From the NCBI GenBank assembly GCA_020091685.1, contig CM034597.1, forward strand, positions 4,536,532 to 4,600,531: a stretch of DNA of 64,000 nucleotides, written 5' to 3'. Positions within the stretch are counted from its first letter, which is position 1, and every line of letters starts with the position of its first letter. The stretch comes from Lutjanus erythropterus. Its lineage: Eukaryota > Chordata > Actinopteri > Lutjaniformes > Lutjanidae. The position numbers were made by a program, and so were the translations under genes. The notes under the pieces are model-generated. The model was not told the DNA's origin. It worked only from the letters and a program-made list of their open reading frames with translations, and did not search any database. Below, one piece after another: positions 1 through 12,863 of the stretch.

Positions 1-267
1 AGTCCCAAAAAAAATCATGTTTCAAAATTGTTCACACTGAGCTGTGATCTGAGTCGTCATTGTTTACATGCTCAAAAATTAAATAAATTAAGACGTGTTA
101 ACTTGTTGCCATGAGAGGCTAAAAGCAAAATGTAAATGCTGCATTTACTGAGAATATTTGGGCCAAATCAATAATTGTAACTTAAGTGTAATCAAAGAGT
201 ACATGTAATACTACCTATATTTAAGCACTGATAACCACCAACTTTTGAATTTATTAATTTAAAAAAT

Positions 268-299
268 TGTGTGTGAGTGTGTGTGTGTGTGTGTGTGTG
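268..299. repeat. (TG)n microsatellite
   Basis: TG dinucleotide run interrupted once by GAG. Confidence 0.95.
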
Positions 300-797
300 A
301 TTCTTTAAGTACTACTTATCTATCCAGGTTTACAGTGTAGGTAAAAGTCTGAATCTGAGAGGATCTATGCATCTGCAAACATACGTCCTTTTATTTTTAA
401 CTCTTCATTTAAAGATGTCAATGTTTCAAAGGATAGTGTCCCAGCATGTCCCAGTGTTGTTTCAGATAGTGTTATTATTCAACTCTTTGGTCTTTGCGCA
501 CTTTAAAGTTGTATTAGGTTGGTTTATGACCAAAATATTAAAGGGCAATTCCAGTCTTTTGCATGATTTGGTACCTTATCTTACCTCCAAGTGGTCCAGA
601 GTTTTTTTTTTTTTTTTAATTCTAAATCAATTTGACTTGTAATTAATCATCAGTAAATATATATAATTTTCATTTTGTGATGTCACCATTGCTTACAGTA
701 CACATATTTCAAGCCAGTCAGCTTTTACAGTGACACTGCCATGCAAACATAATTCTGATAATAAGGCTTTATGTGCACTGTCATGGACGACCTAATG

Positions 798-1485
798 CAG
801 GGGTTCTCAGTGCAGCACATGGGCCAGAGGGCTGTGAACGTAACACGAAGTGTACACATTATATTCTAGCATTGGTCCAATTCAACACTCTCAATGTCAG
901 TAGCCTACATTTAATGTGCTACTTGGCAACTGTGTCACGCTGCAGCCCCCTAACAAGCATCTGTCAGGTTAGGAATGACAACTTGTAGAACGCTACAGGT
1001 TGCATGGCAACTAGTGACACCTTGCGTGCTGGATTTCAGTGAAGAACTCAGCAGTTCAATTTGGAAGTGAGATGGAAAAGACACCATTAAAAAAATACTG
1101 TATAGTTGAGGAGAAGAGGAGGTTTCAGGCAGCAGTGGGCACCAGCTATGTGTTGGGGCAACAGTCCACACAAAGTCATGATGCATTTATGGTGAAACAC
1201 TTCCAACCCCTGCTTATATTAAAATAGTTTTAACATGATGTTAAAACTACAACTACTAAACCTCTGTAAGAAAAACACACAGGGACCTATTAACTATGTT
1301 AATAATGAATGTGAGAATTGTTGAATCATTCAGTCATTGAATGTCATTTATGGACATCATTCTTCCATGAAAAAGAAAAGAATTGTATTCTACAAATTAT
1401 ATTTTTGGCAAGCTCTTGCGGGCCACATGAAATGGGGTGCTGGGGCTGAATTTGGCCCACGGGCCTTGAGTTTGACACATGTGAT
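798..1485. mobile_element. Probable hAT-type non-autonomous element
   Basis: The left end reads CAGGGGTTCTCAGTGCAG with GGGCC close by. The right end carries GGCCCACGGGCCTTGAG and TTTGACACATGTG, the pattern of the common vertebrate family whose ends read CAGGGGTGTCAAACTCA. No clean 8-bp target duplication is visible, so the boundaries are approximate and the two ends might belong to different insertions. Confidence 0.4.
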
Positions 1486-3330
1486 ATAGAGGAATGTAGA
1501 GGACAGCTAATTTTCTAGCATGTTAGCAGTCTATATGGCACAGCATCGCATTTTCTCCACTGGAGGGGAACCCTAGAGTAGAGCCTGACAAACCGTCACG
1601 ACCCAATTCACAACAGGCCTTATCAATAAATCTTGGAAAGAGTGAATTCAATCATAAATGAATGTTGCTGACCATTTCCACATCATTATCTTTTTAAGTG
1701 TTATTGAAAACATACCCACATATATATTTTACGAATGAGAAATAAATGCACTGCCAGGCAGGGCGATCCAGTCCACCAGTGAATTCTGGAAAAAATGTAT
1801 CAGCTTTTAGTTCGTTGGACCTCAAGTAAGAGATAAACTCCCCTGCCTTATCTGTAGTTGAATTTGGTGCTCAAGGTATTTAATGTGAAGTTCATAGATT
1901 TTCCTGTGTATCCCTCAATCTCGTACTGTGTGGCACAGAGTCACCAAAACATGAAAAAACCCCTGACTTAATGTTCCTAAAGTCTTTGCAAGCTCATTTA
2001 GAACATAATTAGCTATGAATGGAAAACAATGGCTGCCAGAAACATAAAAATATCAATCAATCCAAAACACTGTGACCTTTATGTATATGAAAGCACTGCC
2101 ATAACTTCCTGTGTGCAAACCAGTGCAAGAAATTACAAGTGTTTGCGCGACACTTCCTACAAAGCCTTAACCATTCAGTGTCGTGGCTGAAGTGCCCTTT
2201 CAGAAGCATCTAGGTTGATCAGTGAGAGCCCTCTCGAAGGAACTCTTCCCTTCTGTCTGGGACCAAAGGATTAGTCTGGCTTCCCCTGTCAGAGCCCCAT
2301 GAGGGCGATGTGGCATTACCTGATATTATGCAAGCTCCTCACTACTAGATGTTAAATTAGGGTTTGCCATCTTCACTTGGAAATGGGCTAAATTGAGAGC
2401 CTGCGCCGCAGGCGTGCAGTAGGATTTCTCTGGCATATCTGAGGTTTCCTGCTGGGCTGCAGGGATTAGAATGCACTGGGAGTCGACCGCGCTGCTAGTC
2501 GGGAGCACTTCCATCATATCCTGATGCTGAAGCACAGAGTGTGCTGAGAGAATACTGAAGGATTCTCCCCTATTGTTAGCTCTCCGCCATAGAAATCTCC
2601 CCTAAGTGCAGGGATCTGCCTCCCCATTACACTATACGTGAATTAGAGCTGTGCAACAGGACCGCGAGCATTAAATATGCACACGGCTCTGTTGCATAAG
2701 CAAAGTCCTCGCTCTCTTGACTTAGCCGAGCAGAGAGTCATGAAAACCTGACTCACAGTGTAATTCAGGCTGCGGGCTGCAGTGTGGCTGCAAGGAGCTT
2801 ACACTGTGGATCAGAGGCTTTTCTAAGGGCTTCATCCTGCTTTAACTACAGAGGAGGAAGAGCAGGTTACAAATTCTATCACTGACTGTCAGTGTAGAAG
2901 AATCTGATGTAATGTGAGAAGTGTTGAGTCGGGAAGTAGTACGTACAGTATGTTTGGCTGAACAATGACTGACAACATTCAGTAAGTTTTGGAGAACATG
3001 CGTGGGCTAAATGTTACTGTGGTGGAGGAGAGAACACAGTTTTTTGGGAGCCGCTCACACAAGAACAGCATTGTCTACTGGCACGGGAAGTGGCAGGCTC
3101 TGAGGTGCAGATGGCTGGCTTTAAGACTGGTTCCCATGGAGGAGAACATGATGTGGAGGAGGAGGAGGAGGAGGAGGAGGGCGAGAAGAGGCAGAGGCCT
3201 GGGAAAGGAGGACAAGGTGGAGGATGAGTGGGAGGAGGAGGATTTATGGGGCAAACAGTCAGATCAGTGAAGTGGGGCTGCAGGGGAACCGTTTTTTACT
3301 ACAGCTGAAATAACACCCAAATGTAAACTT
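1486..3330. other. Intronic DNA without recognised gene or repeat
   Basis: Mostly unique-looking sequence. 2190-2830 has higher complexity and GC than its surroundings and could be a conserved non-coding block, judged by eye only. 3137-3245 is a purine-rich GGA tract. Confidence 0.4.
3137..3245. repeat. (GGA)n-rich purine tract
   Basis: A pure GGA run at about 3153-3180, followed by a degenerate GGA/GAR-rich stretch. The open frame through it encodes only Arg/Glu-rich low complexity and is not a gene. Confidence 0.8.
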
Positions 3331-3379
3331 TGTCAAATTTATTCATATATTTATCAACTATGATTGCATCTATCTCCTG

Positions 3380-3771
3380 TTTTTCTGTAGGATAATAACC
3401 ATCAGTGATCGGATTCAAAATTTTAGATGAACCTAGAACTATTAGTGAATTACAGGTGCTGAGACTAAAAGTGTTACAACCATCCCTGGTCTCCCCTATT
3501 TGATTTTTAATTGAGTCTTATTGATCAATTATTCATAGTTTAATGTCGGGAAATTGGAAATCAAGACCACTGGTGAACTTTGATTGACAGAGACAATAAT
3601 AGTTGCTAAGCAACCAAACTGTGTCTCCAACTGTGAAAAAAGTAACAATATAACAGGGACGATTTCCGTGTGGTCAATATGATGGTCTATGACTGAAATA
3701 AATAAAAATGACCACATTTTCTTTGCCTGTTGTGTAATTTATATTAACCACCTTGACTGTTCTGGTGTTAA
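3380..3771 (-). mobile_element. Truncated copy of the TTAA-flanked (piggyBac-like) element, reversed
   Basis: The right edge reads GACTGTTCTGGTGTTAA, the reverse complement of the TTAACACTAGAACAG end of the element at 27999..28863. Shared internal blocks include CCATCCCTGGTCTCCCCTA, GTTGCTAAGCAACC and the stretch around ACCATCAGTGATCGGATT. The other end is missing. Confidence 0.6.
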
Positions 3772-5725
3772 AAGTACAATAAGGCCAAATTAGATTCTTA
3801 CAAACCAACAGGAGAGATATTGATTTTCAGGATCAATACTATTTTTGATCAGTATCAATAATTCAGTGTTACTTCATGCTGAGCATTCTGACTTTAAAAC
3901 TGAACTTTGAAACCAAATCCTCTTTATTAGAAGTTTTACAAATTAGTTAGCATCCTGTATGTGTAGGATGAAAACAGATACAGCGAGCTACAGGTCAGCT
4001 CACTGTGGAGAGTTAAAGCCTTTTTGAACCTTCTTCATGGCAGAAGGAAATGAATGTTGAGTTTTCAGATGACTGTAGGGGTGAGGCTATTGAAGAGGTG
4101 AGCTCTGCCACTTCATGTGCACAACTGGGTCTCGTACGGTTTAAAGTCCCACAAGACCTCATTATTCCAAAGCCAGATTAGCAATGTATAGCAATGTAAC
4201 CAACATCATCCCAAAGTTTTATTTTTGTCCCAAATTACAAACATGCTGGGGCACCTTTTATAAAATGTATCAGCTATTGTGAATCTGGATTGATACTTGT
4301 GTACCTTCATGGTCCTCTTCATACAGTCAGATGTTAGTGTTTTCTCTTCCCTCACGGCACAAAGGAGGATTTTACTGTCTTGGAAATCATCTAGTCTTCT
4401 ATCAGAATCTTTCTGGTTGGAGGACCTGATGTCCTTTCTGAAACTTGAAAAAAATGTTTTCATTAAGAGGCTCAATTGAGAAACTCAATCTGAGATGGCA
4501 AGCCCTAATTTCATATTTCATTAATTGCAAAATGCTTCAGACAGAGCAGCCTTTAAAAAACTCTTATTACTGTAATGTTCCAAGGAATATTTTCTTTTCA
4601 TCCTCAAGCATTTTTCTCTCTTTTTTTGAAACTGAATTTCTTTGTTTGTGTCTTTCCTTCTTTATTGATTTTGTTTTTTTTTCTTTATCACTATTATTAT
4701 ATTTTGAACCTGTTTTGACGCCACTTTGGTTTATTATTGTTATGAAAATCATTTTAACCACAGCACCAAGGATTGGTCAGTGTGGGGTGCTGTGGTGGAG
4801 GAGTATGGTAATGGGAGTGTCATTTCTTGTAATTATAACAAAAACTCAATAAAATTGCTTTGGAATGAAAGCCTTCTTTTGATTTTTTTCTTTAAAAGTG
4901 TCCTTTACTGAAAAGTAGAGGACAACTTGGACCAACACCAGCAGTCTGACCCTTGTATGAGGTAAAAGTTGTATCTAACCCATTTTATTTGGGGGCAATC
5001 CGAGAGCGAGTGCACCTGTATGTCAGTAATAATTACTGCACAGGAAAATGACGGTGGTAAATAGGGTACCTAGAGGTTCATTTACAACCTGTCTGATGGT
5101 CTGACTGCTCGTGTTTGTGGCCCCATCTGACCCATTTTAGGAAAAGTCACTGAGTTCCCAGATCCCAGCAGTTATTTTAGTGAGGACATGCTAAGGTCAA
5201 TTAATCGATTAAAAAGTGTAACAAATTTAGCTTATACCAAACTCCTATTTTATTTGCATGTTCTCTGACAGTAAAACACAACTTATATAACATTAAAAGA
5301 TGCTTTTGTATTAAGAATATATACTTATATTGAATATTGGATAACATGTGGAGCGTTATATTTCAGATCTGTATTTAATAGTATATTGATTAAAATTTAC
5401 TTGATCAACCACATTCTGATGTTTATCATGTAATGTTCATCGTGGTCGCCGTCACTAAAACCGAAGCACAGCTGATGATGATGGGAGTATCATTAGTTTG
5501 TCGGTTTTTGGTCACAAACAGAAGTTTTGAGTTTTGGATCACCAGCATTTTTGCACCATCTAGCCAATGCAGATTAATAAAAGTCATAGATTATTGAATG
5601 TATTTTCTATTTAGTATGTCACAAATGTCACTGTTGATGTGTTTGTGTAACATTAACTTATTTGACATGTTGCATTAAAGGATAAAAATTGTTCTACAAT
5701 AAGACTTTTTTCTCATCAGTGGACG
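3772..5725. other. Intronic DNA, nothing clear
   Basis: AT-rich sequence with poly-T stretches near 4610-4700. Open frames here (for example 4445-4852) are low-complexity Phe/Leu/Ser runs from T-rich DNA and show no protein-like character. Confidence 0.4.
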
Positions 5726-5733
5726 GATTACAG

Positions 5734-6140
5734 CAGTGATTCCCAAAGAGTGGCTCGTGAACCACACGTGGGTCACAGGAGATTTTGTTTGGGTTGCAAA
5801 AAAATAAAAAACTGTAGTAAAATTGAAGAATTGCATCTGCAATACACCTTCTATAAAGCATATAAAATGTGCTTATTCTTTTACTGATGAGAGGGAAAAA
5901 GCCTCTTAATTCTGCCTAAATGCCCCTTTCTTATTCATGAAGTAGGCTAAAATGCCCTGTACTGTTTTTCCAATTAAAAAAAAAATGAGATGGCCTGTTA
6001 ACTCAGCCTAAACACATTTATTTCTCATTTAACATGTCAAAAATGAAATGAAAAATCATCAGGAAGTCTCCCCATGATTTATCGATAAGGCCAATTGTGA
6101 ATCGGGTTGCGATTTAGTGAGACCCCCGGAAAAACCATTG
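5734..6140. mobile_element. hAT-type MITE with 8-bp target duplication
   Basis: A 407-bp element beginning CAGTGATTCCCAAAG and ending CGGAAAAACCATTG. The flanks GATTACAG (5726-5733) and GATTAAAG (6141-6148) match at 7 of 8 bases. The internal GTGGGTCACAGG and GAATCGGGTTGCGATT resemble the Charlie-like hAT elements widespread in vertebrates. It has no coding capacity. Confidence 0.75.
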
Positions 6141-6148
6141 GATTAAAG

Positions 6149-9100
6149 GAACGTTTTAACCCTGAAAGTACTGGGTAAACCTGGATCTGTCATGTTAAGC
6201 TGCAGGGCAATATATGGGACATTAATCTAATGGCGGCAGTACATTTTCAGCAGTTGCACAGCAAAAGCCAGTCCTTGACATTTCATTTCATCATTGATCT
6301 TCCAACACACACATACACACGTGGCCTGTCTCTAATGTCACTGTGTGGGAAGTGTTTCTGAGTCACCTTTGCTTTTAACTCTGAATAATTCCAAGGAAAG
6401 ATGGGCTCTGCCGACTTTCAGTAAGCTTTTAATTTTGATTGTAGGTGTGCAAGAGAAGGGCATGAGTCAATAGAAATCCTTCAAAGTTTGGGGAGTGACA
6501 AAGCTCTGCGTATATATGTGTGTATTGGTAAATGGAAACACTAGAGCCAGTAATACATCAGAGGTGGACATCATACCATTGAAATTACCTTTTTACATCC
6601 TTACCACAGCAAAATGAGAGTAGGTAGGGCACTAAATAGGACGTGTTAGCCTCAGCTGGCCAGCAGCAACATCAGCACTGTTTCCCCAAAGTACTCAGTC
6701 TGAATATTGGATTGAAACTAGTCGATCTTTAGCGAATATTTCAGTGTCACATGACATGAATGTAATATTTGGCTTGTGGTGTGTAGCCACTGTTCATTCT
6801 AATACAACTAGAGCTAAATTATGTAACGTAGCAGTAATGCATTATTAAACATGTAGATATGTGCTACCTATTGAGAAGTGCTACTTAGCAGTTCTCTGGG
6901 CGGAGGGTTAGGGTTACTCTGCTATTGATTTGTGCTACAGTAGCATTTTTCAACAAGGCAGCATAAACCGACAGTACATCAGATAGCAAAGAACTGCCAA
7001 TGATTCTGATTATATCATTGTTTAACCTGCAGTGGCCCCGCTGTAATTATATATATTTTCAACTAGAGCTCCTGCCATAGTACTGTCTGGTATTACACAC
7101 TTTAACTTGAAAACCTGGATTTAATTTGAATTCTGCATTATCTGTTCATGTTTATTTAATCCTGGGCTCAGAGTAAACCCTGGTTAGAGTGGGGTGGAGC
7201 TGTCCAGTCTGTTGTGGTGCTGATTACCACTCCCATGCAGCAACTTGTTGCCCTTAGCTTGAGACAAGTGTACCCTACTGCTTGTCCATGAATGTTAACT
7301 TTGTAGAGTCGATACTTAAAAGAAGCTGGAGGCTAGAAAAGGCCACTGTCATTGTTTTAAAGTTGCAAATAATTGAAAAATTCCTGAATTAAGTTCCAAG
7401 TCAAGACCAACAAATTACACTCAAGTTCTAAACTTTGTTTTAAGTCCTAAACAAGTCATTATACACCTTTTATTACATGGAATATATTTTTTGAACAGAG
7501 TAAAATTTTGTCCAGTAAATCTGCACAATTATGAATGCTTATTAAAGTATTATTTACTACGCTAAAATCAGAGTTTATAACATTTAAAGTTCCCATGAAA
7601 TGGCTATCAGAGTGCTTACTGGTTGTGCACACAGGGAGCTGGCTGGACCACACACAGCCTCCGAGACCAACGGAGGCCAAGTTAATAACAGGGAAAAGGC
7701 TAAAGTATTGATGTGGTTGTCTTGCCAGGGTTGAGTCATGGCTAACTGAGCTAACAGCAGTTACCAGTTAGCTACTTTAGAAACAAATCATTTTTTTTCC
7801 CATGAGAAAACTCCACAAACCACCTTGGTACTGTATTCCCTGTTGGTCTGAGATGCTGGTCACTGCTGTGTTCACCGGGAGGCTGTGTCCAGTTCTGTTG
7901 CTCACTAACAGTTACAGTTAGCTACTTTTGCAACAAGTAAAGCTATCTGTCCCTCAGGAAACTGTAATTTAATAACCACAATGCATGGTGAGTCATTGAC
8001 ATCGTTTTATAGGAAATGACAAACACTGAAATATCAGAAATTGTCATTGTTGGACCAGATCCTGGCATATAGGTGACACAGAGCACTAATATCTAATAAA
8101 AACACTTCAAACAATCATCGATTTCGACTTCATGGGATCTTTAAAAGGAAAATAATCCAGTGTGCCTTGGTTAGTCCTGTCCTGTGACAGTCAAAGTCTA
8201 GTTTGAAGTCTTTTTAAATTTGTCAAGTCATCAGATGGTGGCACAATGTGAGGCCCAGTGTTGCTCCAGATTCTGAGATTTAGTAGCCATCTGCCTAAGT
8301 CTTTTCACTCAGAACAGTCTTGCATAGACATCATACATTTGACAACAACTTTGGACATTAGATTTCCAAAACTCGGACACTGTGATTGGTAATCTCCAGC
8401 TTACTTTAGAATCATGAGTGCTTCATTTGCACTTGCCAGGTGAATATGAGACCCTCAGATTCAGGTCAGGTAACACTGAGATGCTTGATCGTGATAATTA
8501 ATAATGCTGGCCAGCACTGAGGGATTGTTCTATTAGTCAATTAGAAGCCATGATGTTACCCGAGGACATGGAAGATGGTCACGATGCGATGAGAATAGTT
8601 TGAGTCAGAAGTTAAAAGTTGTGTTATTAGTGCTACTCTAGGTCAGGACAATGACCTGATGGGTGGATGACTGAGGTACTGACACCAGGGTGAGACTCAG
8701 TCGTCATGAGGACACTTAAATAACAGGTACATATCAGGAGCAGCTCAAAGTTAGAATGCAGACAAACTCGTATCCTTATAGACATGCCAGAGAAAAGAGA
8801 CGGGGGAAGGAAGGGGAAGGAAGGAGGGACAAGTGAAAATTTGGGAAGCCATGTCCTAATAAAGAAAAAAGTCTGGAGTTGTTAGGGGAGCGATGGATGG
8901 GTGGGGAGAGCAAACATCGGTGTGCATCGCCAGGAAAGTCATGCAGCAGTGCAGGTGGAGAGGCAGCAGCATGCTAACTGCAGGATTCGTGGACACTGAT
9001 TAAACATATTGAACTGAAAAGTGTGAATGACATTTCAAGTAGAAGAAGCTTTTGTCTTCATCTGGACTATGATACATCAGCTTCCAGTCTGATGAATCAT

Positions 9101-10178
9101 TTTCCTTTAATTCCATAGTTACAGTTATCCCAGAGTTAACATTTATTTGTATATATGTTTTTAATCAATTTAGTGTAATGTCTCAAATCAGACTTTAGGG
9201 GACAGTACTCCCTGAAACATCCATAAAAGCCCAACAGTTCCTGTGCATAAAAGAAGCATATCCATCAAGATAGTTTTGGTGTGATTCGTGGAGTTTGGAG
9301 TTATCAGCTATCTATAGTTTACTAAGAGTTATATAGAGGAGCTAAATGACAATTGGCTCGGGGTGCTCAAAGTGAATCTGATAGCAACATCTCTCACTCA
9401 CTGTAACCCTAGTTTAATCAGATGGAACTGGTATTTCAGTTAACTCCATTCATTCTGCCTGACAACATATTCATGTTAGCCAATATTTATTTGAAGTAGG
9501 GGGGGGTTCACCTAATCAATCAGTGGGAGGTAATCATCCTGCTAACATTCTCAATTGACACAGGAGTGTGGGAGTGGTCGCAAGAGCTGTGAAATTGTTG
9601 TTTTTCAAAGTAAGAAGATAGAAATATGCAGCCCAGTCTCACGCCAAAGGGTGCAATACACCCGCCAATTCACTATGAGATACCGTGTCAGTGTCACGTC
9701 TTGCCTCACCTAGGCGTAAAAAGTACATACTTATAAAAAGGTGGAGCACCAGAGGGGTCTATGATGAGAGGGATGAATGGATGGATGGGTGGATGGATGG
9801 GTGGATGGACAACGCACACACACAAAAAAACTCTTTCCTAAAGCTAACCTAGTAGTTTTGTTGTCTTGAAAGCTTCATTTTGACAGTTTTACAGGACATT
9901 ACGTATGTGTTATTGCTAACTTCACTGCGGAATGAAAATGTACTATTTACACCTAATGCTGTTCTATTACACACTATGGTGTGATACCAGGTTGCAATAT
10001 GACAATGTAAGACTTGTAATTTCTTCATGTGGGCACAGTTTAACCAGTGCTGTTGTGATGATCTCATCAATTCCTGTTGCTATTTTTGTTGCAATATTAC
10101 TGTAACTTGTGATGAATGGATCTAGTTGGGTAGTTCGTAGTGATGCTCAGACCACAGTTACCACCGTGGGGAATGTGG
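6149..10178. other. Intronic DNA with old repeat debris
   Basis: 7388-7461 and 8160-8235 share AAGTC-rich wording (CCAAGTCAAGACCAAC; AAGTCCTAAACAAGTC) with the element at 31781..33070 and look like decayed fragments of it. 8802-8830 is a GGAAGG tract. The remainder shows nothing I can name. Confidence 0.4.
9770..9809. repeat. (GGAT)n microsatellite
   Basis: GGATGAATGGATGGATGGGT-type tetranucleotide repeat with occasional GGGT variants. Confidence 0.9.
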
Positions 10179-10520
10179 TTAATCTGCAAATTGGGCAGAC
10201 TGGGTCATAAAAATGAATATTCTGATTAATAGTGAATGGGCTGGGGGTGGGAAATAGGGTGTATTTCCACAGTAGGAGAGACATTATGTACACATTTATG
10301 CACAAGGCACAGCAGCGCAACTTCTTTGAGTCTTTTTAATTTAGTTTACTTTGGAATGTTTTCTCTGGACTGTCAAATTTTCTCAAATTTAAACTTAGTT
10401 TTGTTTTTTCTGCTTAAATATTAACAATATTTGGTGCAAAGACATAACTTCATGTATGGAAACTAAACTGAAAGCAGCCTCTCTAATCATTACAGTAAAT
10501 TATTAAAGAAAGCACTCCAG
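10179..10520 (+). mobile_element. Truncated copy of the TTAA-flanked palindromic element
   Basis: It starts TTAATCTGCAAATTGGGCAG and then has CATAAAAATGAATATTCTG, TTAATAGTGAATGGG, a block with ACATTTATGCACAAGGCACA and GAAAGCAGCCTCTCTAATCA. All are shared with the left half of 15228..15876. The right arm is absent. Confidence 0.65.
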
Positions 10521-12032
10521 TCTAAATCAGAAAAAAAAAAATGTTGAAATGAGTGGCAGGTGGATGATTTATGCATACAAGCAAACTAGGAACCCACTTG
10601 CACATCACTAGTGGCTAGTTATGTAAGAAGATGGCCCCATTCTTAGTCCCACCTATAAAGCTGTGATTGGTTATTGTTTCTCCAGACGGAGGGAAACAGC
10701 TGTTCATGAGCTCAAGACCAGTCCTAAACAGATTGTAAAACTTGTGATGTACAAACCAAGTTCTCTTTCTTCAACGCCCCATAACCAGATGTCAGCGAGT
10801 CCACAGCTCAGGACTTCAGTCATTCTTTAAAAATATACACACTATTGGTTTTTTGAGTTGACCTAATGCTTGCAAAGTTTTTGTCAGGATATAAACTTAT
10901 GTTCAATTTCACTCTATGGCATTTAGAGAGCGTGATGCTATTCTATGCTGACATCAAACTGCATCTCAGAAACCCTGACCATCTCAGTAATCTCTGTTTT
11001 TCAGTTCCTTATTCAAGTCTATCATGAAAGGGGCATTTCAGTTTTAGTAATGACAAGCTGGAATTTCTGACTTCCTCTGATGTTTTGAATGCAGCATAAT
11101 TTGTGGCTACAGACTCTAAAATAATGTTTGGACCACCCAGGACCAAATCTCCTTCAGCTCTTTCAAAGAATCATTTCTAAGAGGCAGAGTAAACATTTGG
11201 CCAACATGAATGTGTTCAAAGTCAGTGAAAGGAGACGAGTGGAGAGAGATGATGCAACTTCACTCTGGGCCACGCAAGTAGCCTCAGAGAGGAGCTAACT
11301 TTCAGCTTAACTTCATCAATTTATATAACAAATTCACCTGACATAAATAATCCCTTTAATCAAAAAAGTACATGCAAACCTCTCATTGTAACAGCAGGTC
11401 TACCATTATGCAAGCAGTATCACGTCACCTGATTCACTGGCTTTTTCCGTTTTAGCCCTTATGTTTTATGAAATCAATATGATATCAACAGTCCTGTGTG
11501 CAGAGAGTTTGAATAGTTGAGGAGCTTGCAGCACAGCAAAGCATGAGGTACTCTTTGATCAGCAACTCAATGTGGAAAGCAGAAGTGGGAATAAATCTGT
11601 GCTGATGAAAAGGTTTTGCATCCAGTCACTACATGCTGTCCAAAGCATCAACCAACATGGAAATGATAAAATGTGATGGAAGATGCACCTTCTGCATACA
11701 GCATTAAACTGATGGAGCAGCTTAATGTACGAGGAAATCCAACCTGTAACCCAAGACAGGAACCCTGGAACATACCGATGATTAGATATTCTTTGTGTCG
11801 AGCTGTTGTGTGAACATTTCTAGTGGCACTGACACTGGAACGAACTGCAGCTCAAGACAAAAGTGACATCAGAATGACTTCAAGAGAACAGAAGGGACTG
11901 GGAACACTGATTATTTCACAGCCTTTAGTTGTAGAAACAGAATAAGGTTTCAACGCTACAGTTTCTTCATCAGAGCTGAAGTGGACAAAGACATGAGACA
12001 AACCACATCAACCTAGATCAGATGCTCACTGG
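10521..12032. other. Intronic DNA, nothing clear
   Basis: Unique-looking AT-rich sequence without long open frames or recognised repeats. Confidence 0.4.
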
Positions 12033-12040
12033 ACAATTGG

Positions 12041-12855
12041 CAGAGGTGGCAAAAGTGCACACATCCTGTACTCAAGTAAAAGTACGGATACTTGTTCAAA
12101 AACAGACTGGTAAATGTAGAAGTACTGATTCAACTTCTTTACTCAAGTAAAAAAGTACAGGCTCTGAAATGTACTTGTTGCATCATTGGTGGCTTGTTTG
12201 CGTCTTGTTATGTCTCGGTACGGCATGTTTCACATTTTTGTCACGTTACATCTTTTATGTTGTTTTTGTCTAGCTATGTCTTTTATTTCAGTTTCATCCT
12301 GTTACGTCATTGGTGTCTTGTTAGGTCTTTCACATCTTTTTTGTCTTGTTACATCTTGTTCCATTGTTTCCATATTGTTATGTCTCATTATGGCATGTTT
12401 CGCATTTTTGTCTTGTTATATCTTTTACGTAATTTTGTCTTGTTAGGTTATATTAGGTTATATTTGTCCTTCATGTCATTTTCATCTAGCGAAATATTTT
12501 AGGTTGTTTTCATCCTACTGTGTCATTGCCTTCTTATAAGATCTTGTTACATTGTTTTTTGTATTGTTACATCTTGTTTTGTCATTTTTTTCTTGCTACA
12601 TCTTTTACTTAATTTTCATGTTGTTACATTATACCTGTCTTGTTACATCTCATTTTTGTCTTGTTACATATTGTTATGCCATTAAAGTAACAAGCCTGTT
12701 TTGAAAATGTAAGGAGTAGAAAGTACAGATACTATGATTAAAATGTAGGGACTAAAAGTAAAAAGTTGTCAGAAAAAGAAATACCCAAGTAAAGTACAGA
12801 CACCTGAAATATCTACTTAAGCACAGTACTTGTTCTAAGTTACTGCCTGCCTCTG
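12041..12855 (+). mobile_element. hAT-type MITE carrying an internal degenerate minisatellite
   Basis: Ends are CAGAGGTGGCAAAAGT and, reversed, CAGAGGCAGGCAGTAACTTA. The flanks ACAATTGG (12033-12040) and ATAATTGG (12856-12863) match at 7 of 8 bases, the hAT signature. The subterminal regions are rich in GTACTCAAGTAAAAGTAC-like words. The centre (about 12190-12690) is a degenerate tandem array around TTTTGTCTTGTTACATCTT. Open frames across the array are low-complexity and not genes. Related pieces lie near 30010-30450, 32371-32745 and 52954. Confidence 0.8.
12190..12690. repeat. Degenerate TTTTGTCTTGTTACATC minisatellite inside the MITE
   Basis: Successive units of roughly 17-40 bases contain TTGTTAYRTCTT separated by variable T-rich spacers. 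Similar arrays occur in the copies at about 30150-30440 and 32600-32740. Confidence 0.75.
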
Positions 12856-12863
12856 ATAATTGG

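Noticed and set aside
12092-12502. Plus-strand open frame of 136 codons, looks membrane-like
   Set aside because: The hydrophobic look comes from the T-rich minisatellite in the MITE.
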